The notes: generated from the sequence alone by a model not told the origin. Positions 1-9,023 are shown, counted from the first letter of the stretch. The stretch is DNA of 64,000 nt from Anoxybacillus amylolyticus (GCF_001634285.1 NZ_CP015438.1:2306001-2370000); one strand, 5' to 3'. A program made the numbers and translations.

Positions 1-1125
1 AAACGATACGTCATTCTTAAAGAAAGTATATGCCTCCTGGTAATGATTTAATGCATCAGAATACATTTCAAGCTTATGTTTCGCGCGCGCTAAATACCAT
101 TCCAATTGCGGGTCGTATTCTCCTTGGTCGATTGCATATTGCAAACAACGGACGACGTCCTCGTATCGCTCTTGGTGCATCCATACGCTCGCTAATGCGA
201 CCAGCGCTTCGACATACCCAAGATCAATGTCAACTGCTTTTTGTAAGTACGTTTCTGCTTCTTCCTCATTGCCAAGCTTTAAGGCGATTTTTCCCGCATA
301 GAAGAGCAACTCTTTATTCCACTCATCCACGAGCAACCCTTCTTTGGCGATTTCGTAGCTTTTGGTTACATCGCCTTCGTGCTCGTATGCTTTCGCTAAA
401 TAAAGATAAAGGGGAACATAGTCGCGGTCGAGCTCTTTTAGCTGCGTCAATTTTTCAATTGCCGTTTGGTAATACTCTGCCTGAAATGCAGTAAACCCAT
501 AGCCAAATAGCGTATGGCTGTCCATTTTCTTTTCTATTGTTTGTTCATAGTACGGAAGCGCTTGTTCAAACTCTCCTAACAAACTAAGCGCTTCGGCTAG
601 CCGCTCTGGAATAAACGTACCAGCAACCGTCGTTTCACGCTCAAGTACTTTTTTATAAAATGAAATGCTTTTTCCGTACTGCCCAGTCGCAAAATAAAGT
701 TCTGCAAGGGCAAATTCGATAATTGGTTCATTCGGTGCTTTTTCGTACGCTTTTAATAGCTTTTGTTCACTCACTTCCTCAAGCCCTTGTATTTGGTAAA
801 GATCTGCTAAAAGCAAACATGCTCGCAAAAATAAAGGATCCTCTTCATCAATGTCGGTTAAAATAGCAAGCGCTTTTTCGTCTTCTTCTAGCTCTGTATA
901 AATTTCCGCCAAAAAGATGAAAAGTTCGCCTTCATCTGGGTAACGTTGCACTAGTTCTTCGACGATGGCGCGTGCCTCCTCGAGCATTCCAAAGGAAAAT
1001 AGATAATCGGCAAGCATATATTTTTCATCGTCGTTCGCTTCTTTTTTTGCTTTCGAAATAAGGGGAAGGGCGCGTTCGATGTCGCCCCTTTCCACAAGCT
1101 GGACGATTTGGTCGATTCGATTCAC
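1..1125 (-). CDS. ypiA: TPR-repeat protein YpiA (3' end beyond window)
   Basis: The open frame runs from a GTG at 1125 to the window edge without a stop, giving 375 codons, so the C-terminus is missing. The translation is acidic and helical, with repeated tetratricopeptide signatures (pairs such as LAEIYTEL and LLLADLYQ) about every 34 residues. It matches YpiA, the TPR protein next to aroA in Bacillus; its molecular role is not established and it probably acts as a protein-binding scaffold in the cytoplasm. The start is chosen because AAGGA lies about 10 nt upstream. It begins 13 nt after the stop of the upstream minus-strand gene, so the two are probably cotranscribed. Confidence 0.8.
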   Translation of the reverse strand, partial: MNRIDQIVQLVERGDIERALPLISKAKKEANDDEKYMLADYLFSFGMLEEARAIVEELVQRYPDEGELFIFLAEIYTELEEDEKALAILTDIDEEDPLFLRACLLLADLYQIQGLEEVSEQKLLKAYEKAPNEPIIEFALAELYFATGQYGKSISFYKKVLERETTVAGTFIPERLAEALSLLGEFEQALPYYEQTIEKKMDSHTLFGYGFTAFQAEYYQTAIEKLTQLKELDRDYVPLYLYLAKAYEHEGDVTKSYEIAKEGLLVDEWNKELLFYAGKIALKLGNEEEAETYLQKAVDIDLGYVEALVALASVWMHQERYEDVVRCLQYAIDQGEYDPQLEWYLARAKHKLEMYSDALNHYQEAYTFFKNDVSF

Positions 1126-1138
1126 TTTCAACACTTCC

Positions 1139-2029
1139 TTATGTAAAGTTTGCCGTAAACATCCCTGGCGCGCGGACGATTCGTTCGCGTCCAAAGCCTG
1201 GATGAAAAAAGAGCTCGTTGCCTGCTTTCATCACTTTTCCGTTATGGACAGTGATAACTGGAACATGTTTATCATAATCGACCGCGAACATTTCGGCAAC
1301 TAGGTTGCTTTTTGCATATAAATTATAATCTAATTCGCCGCCAATGCGGATATCTCCTTTTTGTGGATAAATGCCGATTTTCTTTAATACATCAAGCGCT
1401 AGCGGTACGCGCTCTTTTAGCGCAAACGGAAGAAACGGAATGCGTGCGTGTGCTAACACGTGCTGCCAATGTTGTTCTGCTTGTTTGGTTGGCGGCGTCA
1501 ACCAGTATGGAACGAGCGGAAGCGGATACGAAGCGAACGTGTCGTACATCCACCCCCAAGCGAGTTTTTCAATCCGTTCATCACCATTTAGTTCAACAAA
1601 TAAAACAGGAATGTGGAGTCGTTTACATGCTCTTACAAATGATGGGGTCAGCGTACGAAGTGGGATTTTCACCCCGATGAAATAATCGATTGGGCTATTG
1701 AGCAAATGTAAGCGCAGGTGTTGTAAGGCGTCCGGCAGCTGTTTTTCGTACCGGACATTGCACACCACTAATAACGTCGTGCATCCTTTTGCAAGAAAAT
1801 GTTGTTGCATATATGACTTAAATTCTGAAAAAGATCGCGGATTGCCGAACGAAAAATCGAGCATGACATAGCCAGGCGTCATCACAAATTCGCTAACCGG
1901 CATGCGCATCCAGCGATAGACAGCCGTTTGCTCACCGATATAATCAACGCGGTTTTTATCGACAACAATCGAACAGCGCCTCGTTGTTCCGTTTCTCACG
2001 ACGGTGGCATCATCAATAATATGCGGCAC
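1139..2029 (-). CDS. Amidohydrolase-like protein lacking metal ligands
   Basis: A 296-aa protein starting at GTG with a GGGGGA-type site upstream. No experimentally known relative is recognised. Its plan resembles the dihydroorotase/dihydropyrimidinase group: an N-terminal beta segment (VVRNGTTRRCSIVV), then TPGYVMLDFSFG where active enzymes have PGxIDxHxHG, then LAKGCTTLLVV like the LxxGvTT strand. Near the C-terminus PQKGDIRIGGELDY resembles the PxKGxIxxGxDAD block, and GFGRERIVRAP resembles the final GRGxxxxR segment. The HxH metal ligands are replaced by Asp and Ser, so hydrolase activity is unlikely. This is fold recognition by eye, and function is unknown. It sits directly upstream of ypiA, in the same direction. 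Confidence 0.65.
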   Translation of the reverse strand: MPHIIDDATVVRNGTTRRCSIVVDKNRVDYIGEQTAVYRWMRMPVSEFVMTPGYVMLDFSFGNPRSFSEFKSYMQQHFLAKGCTTLLVVCNVRYEKQLPDALQHLRLHLLNSPIDYFIGVKIPLRTLTPSFVRACKRLHIPVLFVELNGDERIEKLAWGWMYDTFASYPLPLVPYWLTPPTKQAEQHWQHVLAHARIPFLPFALKERVPLALDVLKKIGIYPQKGDIRIGGELDYNLYAKSNLVAEMFAVDYDKHVPVITVHNGKVMKAGNELFFHPGFGRERIVRAPGMFTANFT

Positions 2030-2125
2030 GTTCCCATTCCCCCTTTAAGACAAGCTATGAAGGGGAGAAGGAGAATATTCGCACAACCAATAACTTCTGC
2101 CGCAGGTTTTCTCCATTAGGCAAAG

Positions 2126-2153
2126 AACCTATTTGCCGTTTTTTTCATATAGT
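2126..2153 (+). promoter_or_regulatory. Sigma-K-like promoter for the 2185 gene pair
   Basis: AACC at 2126-2129, a 16-nt spacer, then CATATAGT at 2146-2153. This fits the mother-cell sigma-K pattern (mACm, 16-17 nt, CATAnnnT). The start codon follows 32 nt later. An almost identical arrangement precedes the paralogue at 3254, which strengthens the call. No transcript data are available here. Confidence 0.5.
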
Positions 2154-2184
2154 GGGTTAGAAAAGAGAAGAGGAGCTGGTTTGC

Positions 2185-2634
2185 ATGAGTATGCCCGAAA
2201 TTCCCAAAATGACGCACCGCCCGGATAAAAAAGAAGTGATTATTGATTTATTAGAATCGATCGCGCTGGAAGAAGTTGCGTTATCCCACATTTTAAACGC
2301 GGAGGCAGAAAAAATTCAAGCGTTTGTCGGCAAATGCCTTGACTTCCCGACAAAACCGAACAACCATGAAATTTTAACGTTTAATAAATCGGTGCAAAGC
2401 TTACTGGAAACCGTCGTGATGAAGGAATGGCTGTTGTTGAAAAAATTAGAAGACGTGCTCGAGTTTTTGCCGCCGCTGCATCACGGAAAGTGTTGCTGTC
2501 CTTCTTGCAAAGAAAACCGAAAGCATCCAAGCAACTGCCATTGCCCGATTTGCGAAGGACATGAAAAACACCACGCCAATTGCCAATGCCCGACATGCAA
2601 AGAACATCGTGTGTGGAAAGGATATGAATCATGA
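2185..2634 (+). CDS. Spore-type helical family protein with triplicated Cys motif
   Basis: A 149-aa protein with AGGAG 9 nt before the ATG. Residues about 15-95 form the helical family domain shared with the genes at 3254 and 4169; its core is SIALEEVALSHILNAEAEK, followed by a second helix pair ending LLLKKLEDVLEFL. Residues about 100-140 are a Cys/His-rich tail of three near-repeats, CCCPSCKE, CHCPICEG and CQCPTCKE, about 16 residues apart with HH/KH between them. The tail suggests metal binding or disulfide cross-linking in a spore coat. The sigma-K-like promoter supports late mother-cell expression. No signal peptide is visible. Domain family seen, spore location inferred. Confidence 0.75.
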   Translation: MSMPEIPKMTHRPDKKEVIIDLLESIALEEVALSHILNAEAEKIQAFVGKCLDFPTKPNNHEILTFNKSVQSLLETVVMKEWLLLKKLEDVLEFLPPLHHGKCCCPSCKENRKHPSNCHCPICEGHEKHHANCQCPTCKEHRVWKGYES

Positions 2635-3107
2635 AACGATGTGTAAAACAGCAGTTGTATGACGTCGCTTGTTCCGTTACCGCCTATGAAAAAGCGCTAG
2701 CTGCTTACATCCATGCGCTCTCCTTGTTGTATAATGCATATATCCAACTTCACGGCGATGACAAAATGATGAAAAAATCCGTGTTTCATACTCTCCTCGA
2801 AGTAACCCAGTTGCAAAAATGGCAATGGCGCAAACAGAAACTATTAACAGAACATGTTGACCCGTATGAATGTGAGTCTTTCTCGGACACGAACATCACA
2901 GATGGAATGACAAGGCTGAAACAAGCAACAAACGGCATGTTTCTTTCGACACATGACAGAAACGAGCTATATACATTATTGGAAGAAAATAAACAATTAG
3001 CGAAAAAAAGAAGACTATCGTTTTACCGTACACGCACCGAAAACGACCCAAGAACAAGGTGGCTTTCCCGCCATCTTTCGAAACAAAAACAGGATCTTAC
3101 CAAATAG
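2631..3107 (+). CDS. Hypothetical protein, distant member of the helical family
   Basis: A 158-aa basic protein whose ATG overlaps the stop of the previous gene (ATGA), so the two are probably translationally coupled. It is not recognised as a named family. Residues about 7-70 show the same layout as the neighbours: VACSVTAYEKALAAYIHALS for the first helix and LLEVTQLQKWQWRKQKLL for the second, compared with LLETVVMKEWLLLKKLED in the upstream partner. The C-terminal half is charged (RTRTENDPRTRW, LSKQKQD) and lacks cysteines. A structural or adaptor role with the Cys-rich partner is possible but not shown. Confidence 0.6.
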   Translation: MKRCVKQQLYDVACSVTAYEKALAAYIHALSLLYNAYIQLHGDDKMMKKSVFHTLLEVTQLQKWQWRKQKLLTEHVDPYECESFSDTNITDGMTRLKQATNGMFLSTHDRNELYTLLEENKQLAKKRRLSFYRTRTENDPRTRWLSRHLSKQKQDLTK

Positions 3108-3192
3108 GAAAAGAACCATGTTTTTTTATTTTGTCCTTTTCCTTTTGAGGCAAGAGAAATACTCATTTGTACTAGTTAGTACGTCCAACCAA

Positions 3193-3220
3193 AACCGCTA
3201 AGAACGAATAAACAAATAGT
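3193..3220 (+). promoter_or_regulatory. Sigma-K-like promoter for the 3254 gene
   Basis: AACC at 3193-3196, a 16-nt spacer and CAAATAGT at 3213-3220. It has one mismatch to the sigma-K -10 element and the same spacing and -35 as the promoter at 2126. The Shine-Dalgarno GAGAGGTG follows about 20 nt downstream. Confidence 0.45.
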
Positions 3221-3253
3221 GTAGGAAAACGAGCAAAAAGAGAGGTGAAAAAC

Positions 3254-4039
3254 ATGAGCTTTCCAAATTTACCGAGCACGATCGGTTCAGACATCAATCT
3301 TGACCCCAAAAATGTCGTGCTATTAATTCTTGTTTCGATTGCGTTTGAAGAATTGGCGTTAGCCCACATCATGAATTCAGAAGCAGAAAAATTGCAAGCA
3401 GCGCTCGGGACGCTGCACGCAAATTCAAATCCATTAGCCGAAACCCTCGAGGATTTATTAAACATAAACCGGAGCGTCGAGCGAATGCTTCGCACCGTCA
3501 TAAAAAAAGAAATGCTTCTGCAATTTAAACTAGAAGATGCGATCGAATTTTTCTTAACGGTAACACCGCCACCAACTCCAGGAGGGGCATGTGATTGCTC
3601 AACAACCTTTGTTTTTAATGATTGCGCGACAACTTCACAAGTTCGGATGGGGGGCAACCTCACTTCCCGAAAAGGAACTGCCTCAGGCGTCGTCGCTGTT
3701 TGTATTGGTTGTTCGAGCGAAGCAAAAAGTGTCATCGAATTCCATTTTAGTAGCTGCTTACCTACCCCTTCTGTCATTTTAAACTTTGTAGCGAATTCGT
3801 TTGCTGTCGACTGCCCAGGACTTAAAAACGTGATGAACGTAAAGGGAACAGGGTTCATTCTCCCTACTTCAAAAGGCTTCCACTTCAATCCTACTACGAA
3901 TTACCAATACGAGCTAACGTTTAACGATGCTAATAATAAACTGTCATTTACAATCCGCGACGGATCGACTGTCATTTATCAAGACAACAATATCGATGCA
4001 GTAGGACAGATAAACGACTGTGAACTAAGTGAACACTAG
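3254..4039 (+). CDS. Helical family protein with Cys-containing beta-type C-domain
   Basis: A 261-aa protein. The upstream in-frame GTG at 3245 lies inside the Shine-Dalgarno GAGAGGTG, so the ATG at 3254 is chosen. Residues about 10-105 are the family helical domain (core SIAFEELALAHIMNSEAEK, then NRSVERMLRTVIKKEMLLQ). A proline hinge, TPPPTPGG, leads into about 150 residues rich in Thr, Ser, Val and Asn with seven Cys (CDC, NDC, VCIGC, SSC, DCP, NDC), which looks like a disulfide-bearing beta domain. I do not recognise that domain. A spore-surface or appendage component is a reasonable guess given the paralogues and the sigma-K-like promoter. Confidence 0.7.
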   Translation: MSFPNLPSTIGSDINLDPKNVVLLILVSIAFEELALAHIMNSEAEKLQAALGTLHANSNPLAETLEDLLNINRSVERMLRTVIKKEMLLQFKLEDAIEFFLTVTPPPTPGGACDCSTTFVFNDCATTSQVRMGGNLTSRKGTASGVVAVCIGCSSEAKSVIEFHFSSCLPTPSVILNFVANSFAVDCPGLKNVMNVKGTGFILPTSKGFHFNPTTNYQYELTFNDANNKLSFTIRDGSTVIYQDNNIDAVGQINDCELSEH

Positions 4040-4168
4040 CTTCAACTGCACATTCGCTTAAAATGCAGCAATTTCTCCCTTTTATCAAGATTACCAATCC
4101 GACTAAAACATTTTTCCCTTTAATAAAGAGAGGGACTAACGAAAAGAGAGGGTGCCATCTTTTGTCTT

Positions 4169-4477
4169 TCAATCATCCAACAAAAATTCCACGACATCCT
4201 CCAGCTTAAATTGGAGGATAATTTCTTTTTTGACGACCGTGCGTAGCACCCGCTCCACGCTGCGGTTAATCTGTAATAAATCGTCTAAGTCGTCGACAAC
4301 TCGGTCGTTATCATCAAGCGTTCCGAGGGCAAATTGCAGCTTTTCCGCCTCAGCGTTCATCACGTGCGCTAGCGCGAGCTCTTCAAACGCAATCGACGCT
4401 AATAAAAAAAGCGCCACTTGTTCTTTATCAAAGTCTTCAATTGGGTTAATGTCTTCCGGAATATTTGGGAAACTCAC
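4169..4477 (-). CDS. Stand-alone helical family protein
   Basis: A 102-aa acidic protein consisting only of the helical family domain: ASIAFEELALAHVMNAEAEK, a variable linker, then NRSVERVLRTVVKKEIILQ and ending soon after KLEDVVEFLL. It is the closest relative of the N-terminal domain at 3254 but faces the other way and has no C-terminal module. The GTG at 4486 is part of the strong Shine-Dalgarno GGAGGTG, so the in-frame GTG at 4477 (MSFPNIPEDI) is taken as start; the 3254 paralogue has the same arrangement (MSFPNLPS). Function unknown, probably spore-associated by kinship. Confidence 0.7.
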   Translation of the reverse strand: MSFPNIPEDINPIEDFDKEQVALFLLASIAFEELALAHVMNAEAEKLQFALGTLDDNDRVVDDLDDLLQINRSVERVLRTVVKKEIILQFKLEDVVEFLLDD

Positions 4478-4549
4478 GTCCTTCACCTCCTGTTGTAGTC
4501 ACTATTCAATGTATTCACTGTCAAGGCTTTGGTCCATCTTTTCATCACT

Positions 4550-4580
4550 AAAAAAGAAACCTCCCACGGTTTCTTTTTTT
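4550..4580 (-). terminator. Second terminator downstream of aroA
   Basis: GAAACC and GGTTTC pair around a 6-nt loop, with A-runs and T-runs on both sides, so it can act in both directions. It lies 24 nt beyond the first aroA terminator in the minus direction and upstream of the gene starting at 4477. Confidence 0.6.
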
Positions 4581-4603
4581 CATCCCCCTTCTTGTCGACC
4601 AAC

Positions 4604-4631
4604 AAAAAAAGGGCCCTTCTCGCCCTTTTTT
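4604..4631 (-). terminator. Terminator of the aromatic supra-operon (after aroA)
   Basis: GGGC and GCCC pair with flanking A/T runs (seven A, six T), 17 nt past the aroA stop on the minus strand. It ends the aroC-to-aroA transcription unit. Confidence 0.65.
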
Positions 4632-4647
4632 CGTACTTTACACGCCT

Positions 4648-5940
4648 TTATTGTCCGATTAACGCCTGCAAATGGTTAAAAAATGTCGGGTACGAGACGG
4701 CGATGGCTTCCGCGCCTTGAAGTGACATCGACCCGTTCGTCACGCACGCCGCAATCGCAAGCATCATGCCGATGCGGTGGTCGCCGTGGCTATCGACTGC
4801 TAGGTTGTCCGCTGTTAGGGGCGTTTTGCCGCGGATAATCATGCCGTCGTCTGTCGCTTCAATATCTGCGCCAAACTTTTTCAATTCGGTAACGACCGTA
4901 TCAATTCGGTTCGTTTCTTTCACCTTTAGCTCTGCCGCATCTTTAATGACGGTCGTGCCGTCCGCTTGCGTCGCGAGCAGTGCGATGATTGGAATTTCAT
5001 CAATTAAGCGCGGAATAAGCGCACCGCCGATTTCCGTCGCTTTCAAGTTCGACGTACGGATCGTTAAGTCGCCAATTGGTTCTGTTTCTTCGTTGCGGAC
5101 ATTTTCAATCGAAAGCTCCGCCCCCATTTGCTCGAGCACGTCGATAATGCCCGTTCTCGTTGGGTTTAGTCCAACGTTTTTTAAGACGATTTCGCTATTT
5201 GGCACAATCGCACCGGCAACTAAGAAAAAGGCAGCGGACGAAATATCGCCAGGGACGTACACATCAGCTGCTTTTAGCGTTTGCTTGCCGCTTATCGATA
5301 CCGTTAGCCCGTCTACGACAACTTCTCCGCCGAATAAGCGTACCATCCGCTCCGTATGATCGCGCGATTTCGAAGGCTCCTTCACCGTCGTCGTCCCTTC
5401 GGTGAACAGCCCTGCCAATAAAATCGCTGATTTCACTTGCGCACTGGCGACAGGTGATTCGTATTGAATCGGACGCAAATTGCCCCCGCGAATCGCAAGC
5501 GGCGTATAGTTTCCGCCCTCACGTCCATCAATATGCGCTCCCATCATCGTTAACGGCTTTGTCACCCTTGCCATTGGCCGCTTCGCAATCGACGCGTCGC
5601 CAATTAAGCATGCGTGAAACGGACATGCCGCTAAAATGCCGAGCAGCAATCGAGTCGTCGTCCCGGAGTTGCCGACGTTTAAAATGTCGTTCGGCTCTTG
5701 TAGCCCGTCGATTCCTTTTCCTTCGACGACAACGTCTGTACCGTTTTGCGTAATAGCTACTCCCATTTTGCGAAAGCAATCAATCGTGCTTAAACAATCT
5801 TCCCCCGGCAAAAAGTTCGCAATTGTCGTCGTCCCTTCGGCGATCGCCCCAAGCATAACGGCCCGATGGGAAATCGATTTATCGCCGGGGACGTGAATCG
5901 CTCCTCGCAGCGACGGAACGTTCGTTTGTAACGGCTGCAT
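4648..5940 (-). CDS. aroA: 3-phosphoshikimate 1-carboxyvinyltransferase (EPSP synthase)
   Basis: A 430-aa protein of normal length for EPSP synthase, which joins shikimate 3-phosphate and phosphoenolpyruvate in the sixth step to chorismate. Clear motifs: [15 protein letters not shown] near the N-terminus, [13 protein letters not shown] around residue 85, and [14 protein letters not shown] plus DHRIGMMLA in the C-terminal half. AAGGAGG precedes the ATG. It is called aroE in B. subtilis. It is the last gene of the supra-operon, 11 nt after tyrA, and is followed by two terminators. Confidence 0.97.
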   Translation of the reverse strand: MQPLQTNVPSLRGAIHVPGDKSISHRAVMLGAIAEGTTTIANFLPGEDCLSTIDCFRKMGVAITQNGTDVVVEGKGIDGLQEPNDILNVGNSGTTTRLLLGILAACPFHACLIGDASIAKRPMARVTKPLTMMGAHIDGREGGNYTPLAIRGGNLRPIQYESPVASAQVKSAILLAGLFTEGTTTVKEPSKSRDHTERMVRLFGGEVVVDGLTVSISGKQTLKAADVYVPGDISSAAFFLVAGAIVPNSEIVLKNVGLNPTRTGIIDVLEQMGAELSIENVRNEETEPIGDLTIRTSNLKATEIGGALIPRLIDEIPIIALLATQADGTTVIKDAAELKVKETNRIDTVVTELKKFGADIEATDDGMIIRGKTPLTADNLAVDSHGDHRIGMMLAIAACVTNGSMSLQGAEAIAVSYPTFFNHLQALIGQ

Positions 5941-5951
5941 ATGGCTCCTCC

Positions 5952-7055
5952 TTATCCTTCATATGTTTCATAGTTCGTATGCTTCTTAATGCATTCTTTT
6001 GCTCTTTGGCGATCTTCGTCGCTTTGGAAGCTTAAGCGAAGAACCCCGTAAATTTCTTCGCGCGTTTCAATGATGCGAATATTCGTAATACTGATGCGCT
6101 CGTGCGCTAAATAGCCAGTAATTTCGGAAATAACCCCCGGATAGTCAGGCACATCAACATATAAATCGTAAAACGATGGAATCGCTCCTTTCGTGCGAAC
6201 CGGCAGTCCATCGCGAAATTGCTTCGCTTCTAAAAAATAACGGTAAATCGCGTCGCTTTCTTCCCGCTCAACAAACGACCGCACCTTTTGCATTTCCATC
6301 ATCCAGCGGTCAAATAAAGCGAGCAATTCTTCTTTGTTATGTAAAAAAATATCGCGCCACATTTCCGGATTGCTTGAGGCGATGCGCGTAATATCGCGAA
6401 ACCCGCCAGCTGCTAGCCGGCTGACTAACTCGTCTTCTTGTTCGTGTTGCTGCGCTTGGTGCACAAGGCTTGCCGCGATAATGTGGGGAAAGTGGCTAAT
6501 CACTCCGGTAATTCGGTCGTGTTCTTTTGGCGAAAGAGCCACAAAATGCGCTTTCGTCCCTTTTAACCATTGCTTCAGCCGCTCGACATCGCTTCCTTGC
6601 ACTTCTTCCGTCGGCGTTAAAATGTAAAACGCATTTTCAAATAAATGCGCTCGTGCCGCCGTTATCCCGCTTTTATGCGAACCTGCCATCGGATGTCCGC
6701 CAATAAACGTAATCCCTTTCTCTAATAGCCGCTTCGCATGTTGTACGATACGCTGCTTTGTACTCCCAACATCAGTGACAATGACAGACTGCTTTAGACG
6801 GTACGTGAGCATTTCCGCTAAAATTTTTTCCGTCTGCATGACCGGCGTCGCTAAAATGATAACGTCCGCTTGCGCCATTCCTTCTTCAATAGAAAAAGCA
6901 TTGTCATCAATGACGGCAAGTGTCTTGGCAAGCTTCATTTCTTCTTCATTGACATCAAAGCCAATCACGAAAGATTGTGGATGTTCTTTTTTAATTGCCA
7001 GTGCGATCGAACCGCCAATAAGCCCAAGTCCGACCACAAATACAGTCCCTTCCAA
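5952..7055 (-). CDS. tyrA: Prephenate dehydrogenase with ACT domain
   Basis: Oxidatively decarboxylates prephenate to 4-hydroxyphenylpyruvate for tyrosine. An NAD-binding [13 protein letters not shown] motif opens the protein; [12 protein letters not shown] and [14 protein letters not shown] are the catalytic blocks of the family. Residues about 295-367 form an ACT regulatory domain ([16 protein letters not shown]), as in B. subtilis TyrA, expected to bind tyrosine. The in-frame GTG at 7064 is inside the AAGAGGTG ribosome site, so the TTG at 7055 is preferred; the GTG remains possible. It lies between hisC and aroA in the supra-operon. Confidence 0.95.
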   Translation of the reverse strand: MEGTVFVVGLGLIGGSIALAIKKEHPQSFVIGFDVNEEEMKLAKTLAVIDDNAFSIEEGMAQADVIILATPVMQTEKILAEMLTYRLKQSVIVTDVGSTKQRIVQHAKRLLEKGITFIGGHPMAGSHKSGITAARAHLFENAFYILTPTEEVQGSDVERLKQWLKGTKAHFVALSPKEHDRITGVISHFPHIIAASLVHQAQQHEQEDELVSRLAAGGFRDITRIASSNPEMWRDIFLHNKEELLALFDRWMMEMQKVRSFVEREESDAIYRYFLEAKQFRDGLPVRTKGAIPSFYDLYVDVPDYPGVISEITGYLAHERISITNIRIIETREEIYGVLRLSFQSDEDRQRAKECIKKHTNYETYEG

Positions 7056-7104
7056 CGGTTTCACCTCTTATAAAATGCGCCCGCCGCGGCTTGCGGCGAG
7101 CTTT

Positions 7105-8202
7105 TTAGACAAATTGTTTTTCTTTTAATAGCTGCAGTATCGCTGAAAACACGTGCTCGTTTTGTTCTTCTGTGCCGATGGTAATACGCACCGCCGTCGG
7201 AAATCCGAGCGCATTTCCCGAGCGAACGATAATGCCGCGCTCAAGTAAATATTGAAACACCGCGTTTCCTTCAATCCCAAAATCAATTAAAATAAAATTC
7301 GCTTCTGACGGATAATAGCGCAAGCCGTGCTGTTGGCAAAAACGGTAAAATGATTCAAGCCCTTGCTTGTTTTTCGCAGCGCACGTTTCAATAAACGCTT
7401 GGTCATTAAGCGCTGCTACGGCTGCTACTTGGGCGACGCTCGACGTATTAAACGGCTCGCGCGCCGGCTCAATTTGCCGGATAATGGTCTCGTTTCCGAC
7501 GCCATATCCAACACGCAAGCCTGCTAAACCATATGCTTTCGAAAACGTGCGCAACACCATTAAATTGTCATATTGCGAGAGCAACGGCACGGTTTGCGGA
7601 TAATCGTCTGCCGTCACATATTCGTAATACGCCTCATCCGATACGACGAGCACATGTTTTGGCACGTTTTTTAAAAATTCCACGAACTCTTCTTCCTTCA
7701 CGTACGTACCGCTCGGATTGTTCGGATTGCATACCCAGACGACACGCGTCTGTTCGTCGATTGCTTCTAGCATTTTCTTCAAGTCATGCCGTCCGTCCAC
7801 TAACGGCACTTCGCGAATTTCCGCTCCTTCAATGACGGCGTTATGACGGTATTGTGGAAACGTCGGTGTCGCCATCACCGTATTTGTTCCTTTCGTTAAA
7901 AAGGCGCGGCAAATAATTTGCACCACTTCGTCCGAGCCGTTGCCAAAAAGAAGTTGTGTTTCGCTTACACCGAGATGACTTGCTACTTTTTCCCTTAGTA
8001 AGTGTGCATAGCCGTCTGGATACAATGCTAACCGATCAAGCTCTTTTGCAATCGCTTCTTTCACTGCCGGCGACGAGCCGTACGGGTTTTCGTTTGATGC
8101 GAGCTTAATGACATTGGTCAACCCATATTGCCGCTTCACTTCTTCTAGCGACTTCCCTGGCTGATAAGGAGTCAACCCTTGCAATTGATTTTTAATTTTC
8201 AT
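7105..8202 (-). CDS. hisC: Histidinol-phosphate / aromatic aminotransferase
   Basis: A 365-aa PLP-dependent class I/II aminotransferase. In Bacillus the enzyme at this place serves histidine synthesis and also transaminates phenylpyruvate and hydroxyphenylpyruvate. Seen: [14 protein letters not shown] near the N-terminus, NPNNPSGTY, the SDEAYYEY block, and [15 protein letters not shown], whose Lys binds PLP, about residue 220. GGGTGAG precedes the ATG. It sits between trpA and tyrA, which explains its dual-pathway role and places it under trp attenuation as well as the upstream promoter. Confidence 0.96.
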   Translation of the reverse strand: MKIKNQLQGLTPYQPGKSLEEVKRQYGLTNVIKLASNENPYGSSPAVKEAIAKELDRLALYPDGYAHLLREKVASHLGVSETQLLFGNGSDEVVQIICRAFLTKGTNTVMATPTFPQYRHNAVIEGAEIREVPLVDGRHDLKKMLEAIDEQTRVVWVCNPNNPSGTYVKEEEFVEFLKNVPKHVLVVSDEAYYEYVTADDYPQTVPLLSQYDNLMVLRTFSKAYGLAGLRVGYGVGNETIIRQIEPAREPFNTSSVAQVAAVAALNDQAFIETCAAKNKQGLESFYRFCQQHGLRYYPSEANFILIDFGIEGNAVFQYLLERGIIVRSGNALGFPTAVRITIGTEEQNEHVFSAILQLLKEKQFV

Positions 8203-8231
8203 GTTCTCACCCCATTGCGAAAATTAGCGCC

Positions 8232-9023
8232 TCATTTCCCTAATGGCGAAACTAACATTTGCGCATAGCGGCGAAACTCGTTGAGCGCTTCCTGCTTCGT
8301 ATCCTCCTGTGAAAGCCGTTCGGACAGCTCTTCCACTTTTTGCACGAGCGCACTGCCGATGACGACCCCATCGCAATGCTCTTTTAGCATCCGGACTTGT
8401 TCGCTTTTCGAAATGCCGAAGCCGACGACAACTGGAACACGGCTATATTGCTTCACTTCCGCTAAAAATTCGTTAATGGCCTCCGGCAACGTATCGCGAA
8501 CGCCCGTCACTCCTAATGAAGATACACAGTACAAAAAGCCTTGCGCATTGGAAGCAATTTTTTCGATTCGTTGCTTCGATGTCGGGGCAACGAGCGAAAT
8601 AAGAGGCACCCTTGTTTCTTCGCTCACACGACGAATCGGTTCGCTTTCTTCAAATGGTAAATCAGGAATAAGGACGCCGTCCACTCCATTTTCCTTCGCT
8701 AAAGCAAAGAAGGATTCTTCTCCTAATTGTAACACAGGATTGTAATACGTAAAGATAATAATGGGAATTTTCACACCTTTTTTTCGCATGAATCCTACTA
8801 ACTCCACTGCTTTCGGAAGCGTCATGCGCTGCTTAAGCGCCCGCGATGACGCGCGCTGAATGACAGGACCGTCTGCAAGCGGATCGGAATACGGAACGCC
8901 AAGTTCTAATATATCCGCTCCCGCCTCTTGCAGCGCAAGCGCCAACTCTATGGTAACATCGGGATGCGGGTCGCCAGCGACAAGAAACGGAATAAACATC
9001 GTTTTAGTGACCGACAAGTGCAC
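8232..9023 (-). CDS. trpA: Tryptophan synthase alpha chain
   Basis: Cleaves indole-3-glycerol phosphate to indole and glyceraldehyde 3-phosphate, and forms an alpha2-beta2 complex with TrpB. The protein is 263 aa. It shows [20 protein letters not shown], whose Asp is catalytic, and [10 protein letters not shown] plus [10 protein letters not shown] for the phosphate site. The GTG start at 9023 lies inside the end of trpB (20-nt overlap), implying translational coupling. The short N-terminus ([13 protein letters not shown]) lacks the few residues seen in other TrpA proteins; the ATG at 8999 is an alternative start but would trim it further. Confidence 0.95.
   Translation of the reverse strand: MHLSVTKTMFIPFLVAGDPHPDVTIELALALQEAGADILELGVPYSDPLADGPVIQRASSRALKQRMTLPKAVELVGFMRKKGVKIPIIIFTYYNPVLQLGEESFFALAKENGVDGVLIPDLPFEESEPIRRVSEETRVPLISLVAPTSKQRIEKIASNAQGFLYCVSSLGVTGVRDTLPEAINEFLAEVKQYSRVPVVVGFGISKSEQVRMLKEHCDGVVIGSALVQKVEELSERLSQEDTKQEALNEFRRYAQMLVSPLGK

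Noticed and set aside
2119-2145. GGCAAA/TTTGCC hairpin with T-run as a terminator
   Set aside because: No plus-strand gene ends there, and the same bases form the spacer of a good sigma-K-like promoter.
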